From contig NZ_AEGR01000014.1 of the NCBI RefSeq assembly GCF_000211835.1, positions 1-60,223 of the forward strand: DNA of 60,223 nt, in the 5' to 3' direction. Of this stretch, positions 1-9,911 are shown piece after piece. Each line of letters opens with the position of its first letter. The first letter of the stretch is position 1. The DNA is from Hylemonella gracilis ATCC 19624. Lineage in GTDB: Bacteria > Pseudomonadota > Gammaproteobacteria > Burkholderiales > Burkholderiaceae_C. Position numbers and translations under genes: made by a program. The notes beneath the pieces were generated by a model that saw nothing but the letters and a program-made list of their open reading frames with translations, ran no database searches and was not told the DNA's origin.

Positions 1-2
1 GC

Positions 3-2135
<2,133 letters not shown>

Positions 2136-2167
2136 ACAGGCGACTGCATCCACAGTCCATCACTCCT

Positions 2168-2260
2168 CACGCAGGCCCTTGGGCTTTTGGGGATCCCGAC
2201 AATTTGGATTTGCGCAGCAAATCGTATGAGGAGCGGTCCCCAAGCCCAAGGGCCTGCGTG
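2168..2260. repeat. Nested palindromic element between convergent genes
   Basis: Outer arms at 2168-2193 and 2237-2260 are inverted copies of about 24 bases (CACGCAGGCCCTTGGGCTT and its complement); the left arm carries two extra T. Inside is a second perfect hairpin, GATTTGC-GCA-GCAAATC at 2207-2223. It lies between the stop codons of the SpoT-type gene and greB. It could be a bidirectional terminator, but there is no T-run, so a REP-like palindrome is also possible. Confidence 0.75.
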
Positions 2261-2271
2261 CCGCCTGCCAC

Positions 2272-2829
2272 TCAGGCTCCCGATTTGGGGTAGCTCACTT
2301 CCAGCACCTCGATCTCCTCGACGCCAGCCGGTGTCACCAGCTTGAGCACATCACCCACGCGCGCCTTCAGCAGCGTACGCGCCACCGGCGAGATCCAGCT
2401 CACCTGGCCGCGCAGATTGTCCGCCTCGTCGATGCCCAGGATGGTGATGGTGCGCTCCACTCCCGCGCCATCGGCGTAAGTCACCGTCGCGCCGAAGAAC
2501 ACCTGATCGCTGCCATGGTGCACGCTCGGGTCCGCCACTTCAGCGATCTCCAGGCGCTTGGTCAAGAAGCGGATGCGCCGGTCGATCTCGCGCAGGCGCT
2601 TCTTGCCGTAGAGGTAGTCCCCGTTCTCGGAACGGTCGCCGTTGCTGGCCGCCCAATGCACCACCTCCACGACCTTGGGGCGCTCCTCGTCAATCAGCTG
2701 CATCAACTCGGCGCGCAGCCGCGCGTAGCCGGCGGGTGTGATGTAGTTCTTGCCACCCGCGGGCAGGGCGGGCAGGCCGATGTCCTCGTCGTCATCGGCG
2801 TCGGTTTCGCGGGTGAAGGCTTTGCTCAT
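2272..2829 (-). CDS. greB: Transcription elongation factor GreB
   Basis: Binds the RNA polymerase secondary channel and stimulates cleavage of backtracked RNA. The 185-residue product starts MSKAFTRE; this internal ATG is chosen over an upstream ATG nine codons earlier because GreA/GreB proteins begin close to this motif. The N-terminal coiled coil is seen from about YITPAGYARLRAEL through KKLREIDRRIRFLTKRLE, and the C-terminal FKBP-like domain follows (VFFGATVTYAD through LKLVTP). An acidic stretch (DADDDED) precedes the coiled coil. The GreB assignment over GreA rests on the YLYGKKRLREIDRR coiled-coil signature. It is a single gene, convergent with the upstream SpoT-type gene and preceded on its own strand by tRNA-Arg. 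Confidence 0.92.
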   Translation of the reverse strand: MSKAFTRETDADDDEDIGLPALPAGGKNYITPAGYARLRAELMQLIDEERPKVVEVVHWAASNGDRSENGDYLYGKKRLREIDRRIRFLTKRLEIAEVADPSVHHGSDQVFFGATVTYADGAGVERTITILGIDEADNLRGQVSWISPVARTLLKARVGDVLKLVTPAGVEEIEVLEVSYPKSGA

Positions 2830-2881
2830 GGCGCAAGAATCGGGCGAGTCGGGCAAATGGGGCGATCAAAGGAAATATCCC

Positions 2882-2918
2882 AAAAGGAAAAAGCCCGCAA
2901 CCTTGCGGTTGCGGGCTT
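2882..2918 (-). terminator. Intrinsic terminator of tRNA-Arg
   Basis: A perfect 12-bp stem (2891-2902 with 2907-2918, GCCCGCAACC core) with a 4-base loop. On the minus strand it follows the tRNA and runs into TTTTTCCTTTT. The plus strand also reads into nine T, so it could work both ways. Confidence 0.85.
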
Positions 2919-2924
2919 TTTTTT

Positions 2925-3001
2925 TGGTGCGGCTGGCAGGAATTGAACCCACGACCCCTTGGTTCGTAGCCAAGTACTCTATCCAACTGAGCTACAGCCG
3001 C
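2925..3001 (-). tRNA. tRNA-Arg (anticodon ACG)
   Basis: The reverse strand folds as a complete cloverleaf: acceptor GCGGCTG paired with CAGCCGC, D-arm AGCTCAGTTGGATAGAG, anticodon loop CTACGAA (anticodon ACG, reading CGU and, after deamination, CGC and CGA), a T-arm containing GGTTC, and an encoded CCA at 2925-2927. No duplicated 3' end indicating an integrated element was seen nearby. Confidence 0.97.
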
Positions 3002-3041
3002 GAAGCTGCGCATTGTAGCAGAAGTTTTTCGGCTTTCGCGC

Positions 3042-3980
3042 TCAGTCTTCCAACAACAGGCTGCTGGCGATGGCGGCCGCGGCGGTGCGGGTCTCCACGC
3101 CCAGCTTCTCGAAGATGTGCTCCAGATGCTTGTTGACCGTGCGCGGGCTCATGCCCAGGATGTCGCCGATGTCGCGGTTGGTCTTGCCCTTGGCGAGCCA
3201 GGACAGGACTTCGGTCTCGCGCGGGGTGAGCGCCGCGCCGCTCAGGCGGCGCTGAGACGGATCACGGGCCACGGCCTCGGCGGCGGCGAGCGGCAGATGC
3301 CGCAGCAACACCATACGCTCGCCCGGTCCGCCCGGCCCCAGGTGACGGGCCTGCAACTGACTGCCGTCGGACAAGGTCACCAGCGCCTCGCCCTGCTCCA
3401 GCAGCTGCAGCAGCCAGTGGCGCACGGCGGCCTCCCCTTCAGCGAGCGCCGGGATCTGCTGCAACCAGCGCGTGGCTTGGGGTGAACGCCAGGCCACGCG
3501 GCCCTGGCTGTCGAGCAGCAGCACCCCCAGACCGGCCACGTCCACGGCTTCGCGCGCCAGCCGGCTCACGTGCGCATTGCGCAGGTGCGTGGCCAGCCGC
3601 GCCAGCACCTCGGGGATGCGCAGGGGCTTGACCACGTAGTCCACGCCGCCGCAGGCAAAGCCCTGCAGGATCTGCTCGGTCTCGGCCAGACCCGTCATGA
3701 AGATCACGGGCACATGGGCCCAAGACGGTTCGGCCTTGAGCCGGCGGCAGAGGGAGAAACCGTCTTCCCCGGGCATGAGCGCGTCCAACAGCACCGCGTC
3801 GGGCACGCCCATCTCGAAACGCTCCAGCGCCTCGGTGGCGTCGCGCGCGACCAACACGGTGTAGCCCTCCAGGGCCAAGGCGTCGCACAGCATGCGCAGG
3901 GTTTCGGGCGCATCGTCCACCACCAGCACCACGTGGGATATCGGTGAAGCAGCGGCAGCGGACTCAGACAGGGGCAGCAT
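3042..3980 (-). CDS. LuxR-family response regulator paired with the NCS1-kinase
   Basis: Two-component response regulator of 312 residues. The receiver domain spans about 15-130, with the acidic pair VDD at 21-23, phospho-acceptor D66 (LLDALMP), T96 and K118 (VVKPL). A linker of about 110 residues resembles a degenerate PAS-like region. A LuxR/FixJ-type helix-turn-helix lies at the C-terminus (LTPRETEVLSWLAKGKTNRDIG, then MSPRTVNKHLEHIFEKL). The start codon overlaps the 3' end of the upstream kinase gene by 17 bases, so the two are co-transcribed and probably translationally coupled. I infer it is phosphorylated by that kinase and acts at the divergent kinase/urtA promoter region. The linker fold is uncertain. 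Confidence 0.9.
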   Translation of the reverse strand: MLPLSESAAAASPISHVVLVVDDAPETLRMLCDALALEGYTVLVARDATEALERFEMGVPDAVLLDALMPGEDGFSLCRRLKAEPSWAHVPVIFMTGLAETEQILQGFACGGVDYVVKPLRIPEVLARLATHLRNAHVSRLAREAVDVAGLGVLLLDSQGRVAWRSPQATRWLQQIPALAEGEAAVRHWLLQLLEQGEALVTLSDGSQLQARHLGPGGPGERMVLLRHLPLAAAEAVARDPSQRRLSGAALTPRETEVLSWLAKGKTNRDIGDILGMSPRTVNKHLEHIFEKLGVETRTAAAAIASSLLLED

Positions 3981-6900
3981 CTTCGGTCTCTCTCAGACGG
4001 GCGATCAGCGCGTGAAAGTCGAAACGGTCCACGTAAGCGACCAGGACCTGCAGCGTCTCGGCCAAGGCTGGTGCCTGCTCGGCGTATCCCCGCAGCAGGC
4101 TGCGCAGGCCACTGGCATTGCCCTGGCGGGCCAGCGCGATCAGGCGCTCACGCAGTTCCTCGGGCAGGGGCAGGGCCCCCACCGAGGCCAGCGCTGCGAG
4201 GGGCTGGGCGTCGACGCGTTGCGCCTCGTGCACCCATTCGAGCTGAAGCACGCGCGCCAGCAGGTCCAGCAGCTCGGACTCGATCACGGGTTTGTTGACG
4301 AAACCACGTGCGCCCACGGCGGCCAGCAGCTCGGGGCGGTTCTCGAAGGGATCGGCCGAAACCAACAGGATGGGCAAGATGGGCGCGACGTCACGCATCA
4401 ACTGCGCAGTCTGCCAACCATTGAGGTCGTCCATGTTGATGTCGAGCAACACCGCATCGGGCAGGCGCTGCTGCACGATCTCCAGCGCCTCGCGTCCGCT
4501 CGCGGCTTCGCGCACGACGAAACCCAGAGGCAGCAGCAGGCTGGCCAGCAACTGGCGTTGCACGGGCTGGTCGTCCACCACCAGCAGGGTGCGGCGCGGG
4601 TCCAGGTAACCCGCGATGGGCCGCAGGGCATTGGCAACCGGGCGGGCCGGCGGTTCGATCTCGCGCAGGTACAGGCGCACGCTGAAGGTGCTGCCGTGGC
4701 CAACCTCGCTTTGCAAGATCAACTCGCCCCCCATCAGCTCGGTCAGCAGATGGGTGATGGCCAAGCCCAGGCCCGTGCCGGCCTCGCTGGAACGACGGCC
4801 CGCGCTGCCGCGCTCGAAGGGCATGAAGATGCGCTCCTGGTCCTGCGGTGCGATGCCGATGCCGGTGTCCTCGATATCGAAGCGCAGCACCTCGTGCCGG
4901 CAGTCCACGCGGAACACGATGCGCCCCCGATCCGTGAAACGCACCGCGTTGGCCAGCAGATTGATGAGGATCTGACGCAAGCGCTTGGCGTCGGCGCGCA
5001 CCCAAGCGGGGACTCGGCCCAGGGTTTCGAGCCGGAAGGCCAACCCCTTGCCCTCGGCCTGGGGCTGGACCATGCGCGCCAGCTCGGAGAGGAACTCCTG
5101 GAAAGGCAAGGGGGCCGGATCGAGTCGCAGGCGGCCGGCCTCGATGCGCGCCAAGTCCAGCAGCCCATCGATCAGCGCGTGCATGTGTTGGCCGCTTTGC
5201 TGGATGGTGGTGACCGCCTCGCGGGCGCCCCCCTTCAGCGCGTTGCCGCGCAAAAGGATTTGCGCGTAGCCCAGGATGCTGTTGAGCGGCGTGCGCAACT
5301 CGTGCGTCATGCCCGCGACGTAACGGGTCTTGGCTTGGCTGGCGGATTCCGCGGCTTCCTTCGCGCTCTGCAACGCCTCGTCGGTGCGCTGGTGGGCATC
5401 GATTTCCTTCTGCAGCAACTGGGTCTGGCGCTCGGACTCATCGTGCGCCATGCGCCGGCTCTCGGTGGCCAGCACCACCCACCAGGCGCAGACGGCGGCC
5501 AACACGGCCATCAGAGAGAAGGCCTTGATGAAGGGCAGGCGCAAGGCCTCGGCATGCGCCGCGCCTTGCAGGCTTTCCTGCACGTAGACCACGCCCAGCA
5601 GAAACGCCATCAGCGCGGACAGCCCGAGAAAAACGGCGAAGTACTGCGCGACGCGGAAGTTGAAGCGGTTGTTCAAGCTGGCCGGCAGCACCCAGGTCAG
5701 GGCCAAGCGCACTTGGTCGGCCGCGCGCGCCTCGCTCTTGCAGCGATCGTGGCAGCGTGACTCGAGCGAACAGCACAAGGAACAGATGGGGGAGCCGTAG
5801 GCCGGGCAATGCGCCATGTCGGCGCTCTCGAAGTGGTTGTCGCAGACGCTGCAGCGCACCAGCTCGCCCGGCTTCCAAGGCGAAGGGTCGTGGCGCGCGA
5901 GGTAGTAACGCCCCCGCGTGGCCCAGGCCAACAGCGGTGCGGTGAGCATGGCCGTGAACAGCGCGATGAAGGGCGCGAAGGCCTCGGCCCAGACGCCCAG
6001 CAGGCCCGCGTAAGCCACGCAGGCCACGGCCGCCGCCAGCAGCATCGCGCCCAGGCCCACGGGGTTGAGGTCGTACAGGTAAGCGCGGCGGAACTCCACG
6101 CCCGGCGGGCTGAGCCCCAGGGGCTTGTTGATCACCAGATCGGCCACCAGCGCGCCGACCCAGGCGATGGCCACGTTGGCGTACAGGCCCAGCACGTGTT
6201 CGAGCGCGCCGAACACGCCCAGCGTCATCAGCAGCATGGCGATGATGACGTTGAACACCAGCCAGACCACGCGCCCCGGGTGGCTGCGCGTGATGCGCGC
6301 GAAGAAATTGCTCCAGGCCAGCGAGCCCGCGTAGGCATTGGTCACGTTGATCTTGACCTGGGAAATGATGACGAAGATCACCGTCAGCCACAAAGCCAGC
6401 GTCGGGCTGTCGACCGCGCGCATGTAGCCCACCAAGAACATTTGCGTGGGTTCAGCCGCCTGGCCAGGCGAAGCGCCGTACTGCAAGGCGACAAAGGCCA
6501 GGAAGGCGCCAGCCAGCATCTTGAGCATGCCCATGACGATCCAACCTGGGCCGGCCAGCAGCACGCAGCCCCACCAGCGCCAGCGGTTGGTGCGCGTGCG
6601 CTCGGGCATGAAGCGCAGGTAGTCCACCTGCTCGCCCACCTGCACGATGAGCGAGAACGCCACGGTGGCGGCGGCGCCGAACATCAGCGGCTCGAACTCG
6701 CTGCTGCCCGAGGTCAGCCCCGACAGGCTGGTGAAATCGCGGTAGAGCTGCGGCTGCTCCAAGGCGAACCAGGCGAAGGGCCACAGCAGCAGCACGACCC
6801 AGACCGGCTGGGTCCAGGTCTGCAAGCGCGAGATGAAGGTGATGCCGTAGAGCACCAGGGGAATGATGACCAGCGAGGACAGCACGTAGCACCAGACCAG

Positions 6901-7347
6901 CTGCCAGCCCAAGGCCATTTCCAGTGCCAGGGCCATGATGGCCGCCTCCAGCGCGAAGAAGATGAAGGTGAAGCTGGCGTAGATCAGCGAGGTGACGGTG
7001 GAGCCCAGGTAACCGAAGCCCGCGCCGCGCGTGAGCAGGTCCATGTCGAGGCCGTGACGCGCCGCATACACGGAGATCGGCAGGCCGGTCAGGAAGGTGA
7101 TCAGCCCCATCACCAGGATGGCCCACAGCGCGTTGCCAAAACCGTAACTCAGCGCGATGGCGCCCCCGATCGCCTCCAGCGCCAGGAAGGACATGCCCCC
7201 GAACGCGGTGTTGGCGACGCGCCACTCGCTCCATTTGCGTGCGCCGCGCGGGGTGTAGCGCAGGGCGTAGTCCTCCAGGGTCTCGTTGGCAACCCAGGAG
7301 TTGTAGTCGCGGCGGATCGGGAAGATGCGCTGCCGGGCGGTATTCAT
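3964..7347 (-). CDS. NCS1 permease-histidine kinase-receiver hybrid (transporter-like sensor)
   Basis: A 1127-residue membrane protein starting MNTARQRIF at 7347, with an upstream AGAGG ribosome-binding site; a longer frame begins 16 codons earlier. Residues about 12-485 form a purine/cytosine permease (NCS1) domain with a run of about 12 hydrophobic segments. A cysteine-rich insert follows (about 499-537: CSVCDNHF, CPAYGSPIC, CC, CHDRC). Two more membrane segments precede a coiled coil, HisKA with H682 (MTHELRTPLNS), HATPase with the N-box NLLANAVRF, DTGIGIAP and GTGLGLAI, a receiver with acceptor D969 (LLDIN) and K1019, and an 80-residue helical tail without an obvious Hpt histidine. By analogy with CbrA-type kinases I infer that the permease half senses, and may carry, the ligand. 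Ligand unknown; urea, amides or nucleobases are candidates. Confidence 0.92.
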   Translation of the reverse strand: MNTARQRIFPIRRDYNSWVANETLEDYALRYTPRGARKWSEWRVANTAFGGMSFLALEAIGGAIALSYGFGNALWAILVMGLITFLTGLPISVYAARHGLDMDLLTRGAGFGYLGSTVTSLIYASFTFIFFALEAAIMALALEMALGWQLVWCYVLSSLVIIPLVLYGITFISRLQTWTQPVWVVLLLWPFAWFALEQPQLYRDFTSLSGLTSGSSEFEPLMFGAAATVAFSLIVQVGEQVDYLRFMPERTRTNRWRWWGCVLLAGPGWIVMGMLKMLAGAFLAFVALQYGASPGQAAEPTQMFLVGYMRAVDSPTLALWLTVIFVIISQVKINVTNAYAGSLAWSNFFARITRSHPGRVVWLVFNVIIAMLLMTLGVFGALEHVLGLYANVAIAWVGALVADLVINKPLGLSPPGVEFRRAYLYDLNPVGLGAMLLAAAVACVAYAGLLGVWAEAFAPFIALFTAMLTAPLLAWATRGRYYLARHDPSPWKPGELVRCSVCDNHFESADMAHCPAYGSPICSLCCSLESRCHDRCKSEARAADQVRLALTWVLPASLNNRFNFRVAQYFAVFLGLSALMAFLLGVVYVQESLQGAAHAEALRLPFIKAFSLMAVLAAVCAWWVVLATESRRMAHDESERQTQLLQKEIDAHQRTDEALQSAKEAAESASQAKTRYVAGMTHELRTPLNSILGYAQILLRGNALKGGAREAVTTIQQSGQHMHALIDGLLDLARIEAGRLRLDPAPLPFQEFLSELARMVQPQAEGKGLAFRLETLGRVPAWVRADAKRLRQILINLLANAVRFTDRGRIVFRVDCRHEVLRFDIEDTGIGIAPQDQERIFMPFERGSAGRRSSEAGTGLGLAITHLLTELMGGELILQSEVGHGSTFSVRLYLREIEPPARPVANALRPIAGYLDPRRTLLVVDDQPVQRQLLASLLLPLGFVVREAASGREALEIVQQRLPDAVLLDINMDDLNGWQTAQLMRDVAPILPILLVSADPFENRPELLAAVGARGFVNKPVIESELLDLLARVLQLEWVHEAQRVDAQPLAALASVGALPLPEELRERLIALARQGNASGLRSLLRGYAEQAPALAETLQVLVAYVDRFDFHALIARLRETEDAAPV

Positions 7348-7420
7348 GAATGCGCCTCTTTCTGGGGACACGGGCATGCCCACGCGGGTGCACAAGCAAG
7401 AAGTGTTCTCGCGCTGGCGT

Positions 7421-7447
7421 ACGTCGGCGATACGTTGATTGACGTAT
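7421..7447. promoter_or_regulatory. ACGT-core repeat in the kinase/urtA divergent promoter region
   Basis: Three ACGT cores begin at 7421, 7432 and 7442, spaced 11 and 10 bases, so they lie on the same helix face. The last two form the perfect inverted repeat ATACGT-TGATTG-ACGTAT (7430-7447). The stretch lies in the 218-base gap between the divergent kinase gene and urtA and is a plausible operator for the LuxR-type regulator. A further TGACGTC lies at 7488-7493. Confidence 0.45.
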
Positions 7448-7565
7448 GGGACGGTGGCGGGGCTCTCCCTAATCTTCGGACAGCGGTGACGTCGTGTCGC
7501 GCGGCACCTGGCTGAAGGTGAAGGCCGGTGCTCTTGGTTCCCACCATTCTCAGCAGGAGTGCCCC

Positions 7566-8834
7566 ATGAAGAAATCGTCCGTCCCCACCCCGCCGCAGGC
7601 CGCCGGCCTGCAGCGCCGCCAGTTGCTGCAGGGCCTGGGAGCCCTGTCCATCGCCGGCCTGCCCGCGCTCGGCCACGCGGCCGCGCCGCCCACCGCGGCG
7701 GTCAACACGACCAAGCTGGCCGTGACCGACACCGAAGTGACCGTGGGGCAGCTGCATTCCTCCACCGGCACCATGGCCATCTCCGAGACGGGCTCCATCC
7801 AGGCCGAGCAACTCGCCATCGACCAGATCAACGCCATGGGCGGCATCCTGGGCCGCAAGATCAAGGTGATCAAGGAAGACGGCGCCTCCGACTGGCCGAC
7901 CTTCGCCGAGAAGTCCAAGAAGCTGCTGGTCAACGACCACGTGGCCGCCGTCTTCGGCTGCTGGACCAGCGCCTCGCGCAAGGCGGTGCTGCCGGTGTTC
8001 GAGAAGGAAAACGGCCTGCTGTACTACCCCACCTTCTACGAAGGCCTGGAGCAGAGCAAGAACGTGATCTACACGGGCCAGGAAGCCACGCAGCAGATCA
8101 TCTACGGCCTGGATTGGGGTTCGAAAGAGAAAAAAGCCAAGACCTTCTTCCTGGTCGGCTCCGACTACATCTGGCCGCGCACCTCGATGAAGATCGCGCG
8201 CAAGCACATTGAGTCGGTGGGCAAGCTGGGCAAGGTGGTCGGCGAGGAGTACTACCCCCTGGGCAACACCAACTTCAACTCCCTGATCAACAAGATCAAG
8301 GTCGCCAAGCCGGACTGCATCTTCGCCGCCGTGGTGGGAGGCTCCAACGTGGCTTTCTACAAGCAGCTCAAGGCCGCGGGCATCACCGGCGCCAAGCAAT
8401 TCCTGCTCACCCTGTCGGTGACCGAGGACGAAATGACCGGCGTGGGCGGCGAGAACTTCGAAGGCTTCTACAGCTCGATGAAGTACTTCCAGTCGCTGGA
8501 CAACGAGAACAACAAAAAGTTCGTCGCCGCCTTCAAGGCCAAGTACGGCAAGGACGCGGTGATCGGCGACGTGACGCAAGCCGGTTACCTCGGCCCCTGG
8601 CTGTGGAAGGCCGCGGTCGAGAAGGCGGGCAGCTTCGACGTGGACAAGGTCGTGGCCGCTTCGCCCGGCATCGAACTCAAGACCGCGCCCGAAGGCTACG
8701 TGAAGCTGCACGAGAACCACCACCTGTGGAGCAAATCGCGCATCGCGATCGGCAACAAGGACGGCACCTTCAAGGTGGTGTCCGAGTCGCCCAAGCTGAT
8801 CGAGCCCGATCCCTTCCCCAAGGGTTACCAGTAA
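7566..8834 (+). CDS. urtA: Urea ABC transporter substrate-binding protein UrtA
   Basis: Periplasmic binding protein that delivers urea or short amides to UrtBCDE. The 422-residue product starts MKKSSVP at 7566, after an AGGAG site. The N-terminus has a twin-arginine-like signal (RRQLLQG followed by a hydrophobic stretch and GHAAA), so export may be by Tat. The mature part is a type I periplasmic binding fold; TEVTVGQLHSSTGTMA, VFGCWTSASRKAVLPVFE and YYPTFYEGLEQSKN are typical of UrtA. It is first in the urt operon, diverges from the permease-kinase gene, and is separated from urtB by a strong hairpin that should raise its relative expression. Confidence 0.95.
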   Translation: MKKSSVPTPPQAAGLQRRQLLQGLGALSIAGLPALGHAAAPPTAAVNTTKLAVTDTEVTVGQLHSSTGTMAISETGSIQAEQLAIDQINAMGGILGRKIKVIKEDGASDWPTFAEKSKKLLVNDHVAAVFGCWTSASRKAVLPVFEKENGLLYYPTFYEGLEQSKNVIYTGQEATQQIIYGLDWGSKEKKAKTFFLVGSDYIWPRTSMKIARKHIESVGKLGKVVGEEYYPLGNTNFNSLINKIKVAKPDCIFAAVVGGSNVAFYKQLKAAGITGAKQFLLTLSVTEDEMTGVGGENFEGFYSSMKYFQSLDNENNKKFVAAFKAKYGKDAVIGDVTQAGYLGPWLWKAAVEKAGSFDVDKVVAASPGIELKTAPEGYVKLHENHHLWSKSRIAIGNKDGTFKVVSESPKLIEPDPFPKGYQ

Positions 8835-8859
8835 GCAGGTACCGGACTCCGCGAGGGGT

Positions 8860-8908
8860 CGGGGTGGCGGCCCGGGTTGGAACGGGGAATGGTCGCCACC
8901 CCGTTTTT
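8860..8908 (+). terminator. Attenuating hairpin between urtA and urtB
   Basis: A perfect 10-bp stem (CGGGGTGGCG at 8860-8869 with CGCCACCCCG at 8894-8903) is followed at once by TTTTT. It lies inside the operon, so I read it as a partial terminator or 3' stabiliser that makes the binding protein more abundant than the membrane components. Confidence 0.75.
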
Positions 8909-8968
8909 CCGCTTCGCGCCCGCGGACCCACACGGACGCGGGCACACGCTCAGACAGGCAGGTGACAC

Positions 8969-9883
8969 ATGGAATTCTCGGAAATACTCAACATCACCCT
9001 CATGCAGGGCTTCGCGGGACTGAGTCTGTTCTCGGTGCTGCTGCTGATGGGCCTGGGCCTGGCCATCATCTTCGGCCAGATGGGCGTGATCAACATGGCG
9101 CATGGCGAATTCATGACCATCGGCGCCTACACCGTCTTCCTCCTGTCCACGCTGACGGAGAAATTCGCGCCAGACCTCGTGCCCTTCTATTTCCCCGTCT
9201 CCATCATCGTGGCCTTTGTGCTGGCCTTCGTCGCGGGCTGGCTGGTGGAATGGGGCCTGATCCGTTTTCTCTACAAACGTCCGCTGGACACCCTGCTCGC
9301 CACCTGGGGCTTGAGCCTGGCGGTCCAGCAGGTGTTCCGCTCGGCCATCGGCCCCAAGGAAGTCAGCCCCACGCTGCCCGAGTGGCTGATGGGTTCCTGG
9401 GCCCCGCATGAAGGTCTGGACATCCCGATCAACGGACTGTTCGTGCTGGCGCTCACCGCCGTGGTGACGGGCGGTGTGCTCATCGCTCTGTACAAGAGCC
9501 GCTGGGGCCTGCGGGTGCGCGCCACGGTGAGCAACCGCACCATGGCCAATGCCATCGGCATCAACACCAGCCGGACCGACCGGCTCACCTTCGCCATCGG
9601 CTGCGGCATCGCCGGCGTGGCGGGCGCGGCTTTCACCACCATCGGCTCCACGGGCCCAACCAGCGGTTCGCTCTACATCGTCGACTCCTTCCTCGTCGTG
9701 ACCTTCGGCGGCGCGGCCAGCCTGCTGGGCACCGTGGCCTCGGCCTTCGGCATCGCGCAGACGCAGTCCATCGGCGAGTTCTTCATCACCGGCTCCATGG
9801 CCAAGGTGCTCACGCTCTCGCTGATCGTCGTGATTCTCATGATCCGCCCGCAGGGCCTGTTCGCCAGCAAGGTCCGCCGCTGA
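8969..9883 (+). CDS. urtB: Urea ABC transporter permease UrtB
   Basis: Inner-membrane permease of the LivH type, 304 residues, about eight hydrophobic segments. Diagnostic stretches are LGLAIIFGQMGVINMAHGEFM near the N-terminus, YKSRWGLRVRATVSNRTMANAIGIN in the cytoplasmic loop that contacts the ATPases, and the C-terminal MIRPQGLFASKVRR. UrtB proteins are often longer because of an N-terminal periplasmic domain; this one starts directly at the permease core, which is the shorter variant. The ATG at 8969 lies 10 bases after a CAGGCAGGTG stretch. urtC follows after 28 bases. Confidence 0.94.
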   Translation: MEFSEILNITLMQGFAGLSLFSVLLLMGLGLAIIFGQMGVINMAHGEFMTIGAYTVFLLSTLTEKFAPDLVPFYFPVSIIVAFVLAFVAGWLVEWGLIRFLYKRPLDTLLATWGLSLAVQQVFRSAIGPKEVSPTLPEWLMGSWAPHEGLDIPINGLFVLALTAVVTGGVLIALYKSRWGLRVRATVSNRTMANAIGINTSRTDRLTFAIGCGIAGVAGAAFTTIGSTGPTSGSLYIVDSFLVVTFGGAASLLGTVASAFGIAQTQSIGEFFITGSMAKVLTLSLIVVILMIRPQGLFASKVRR

Positions 9884-9911
9884 TCCCGCCTTTCACCTCC
9901 GGAGTCCTCTC

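Noticed and set aside
2925-3001. tRNA-Arg, tRNA-Pro or tRNA-Thr as attachment sites of an integrated element
   Set aside because: No duplicated tRNA 3' ends and no integrase gene were seen in the window.
7348-7565. Sigma-54 promoter for urtA
   Set aside because: No GG-N10-GC element with acceptable flanks was found in the gap on the plus strand.
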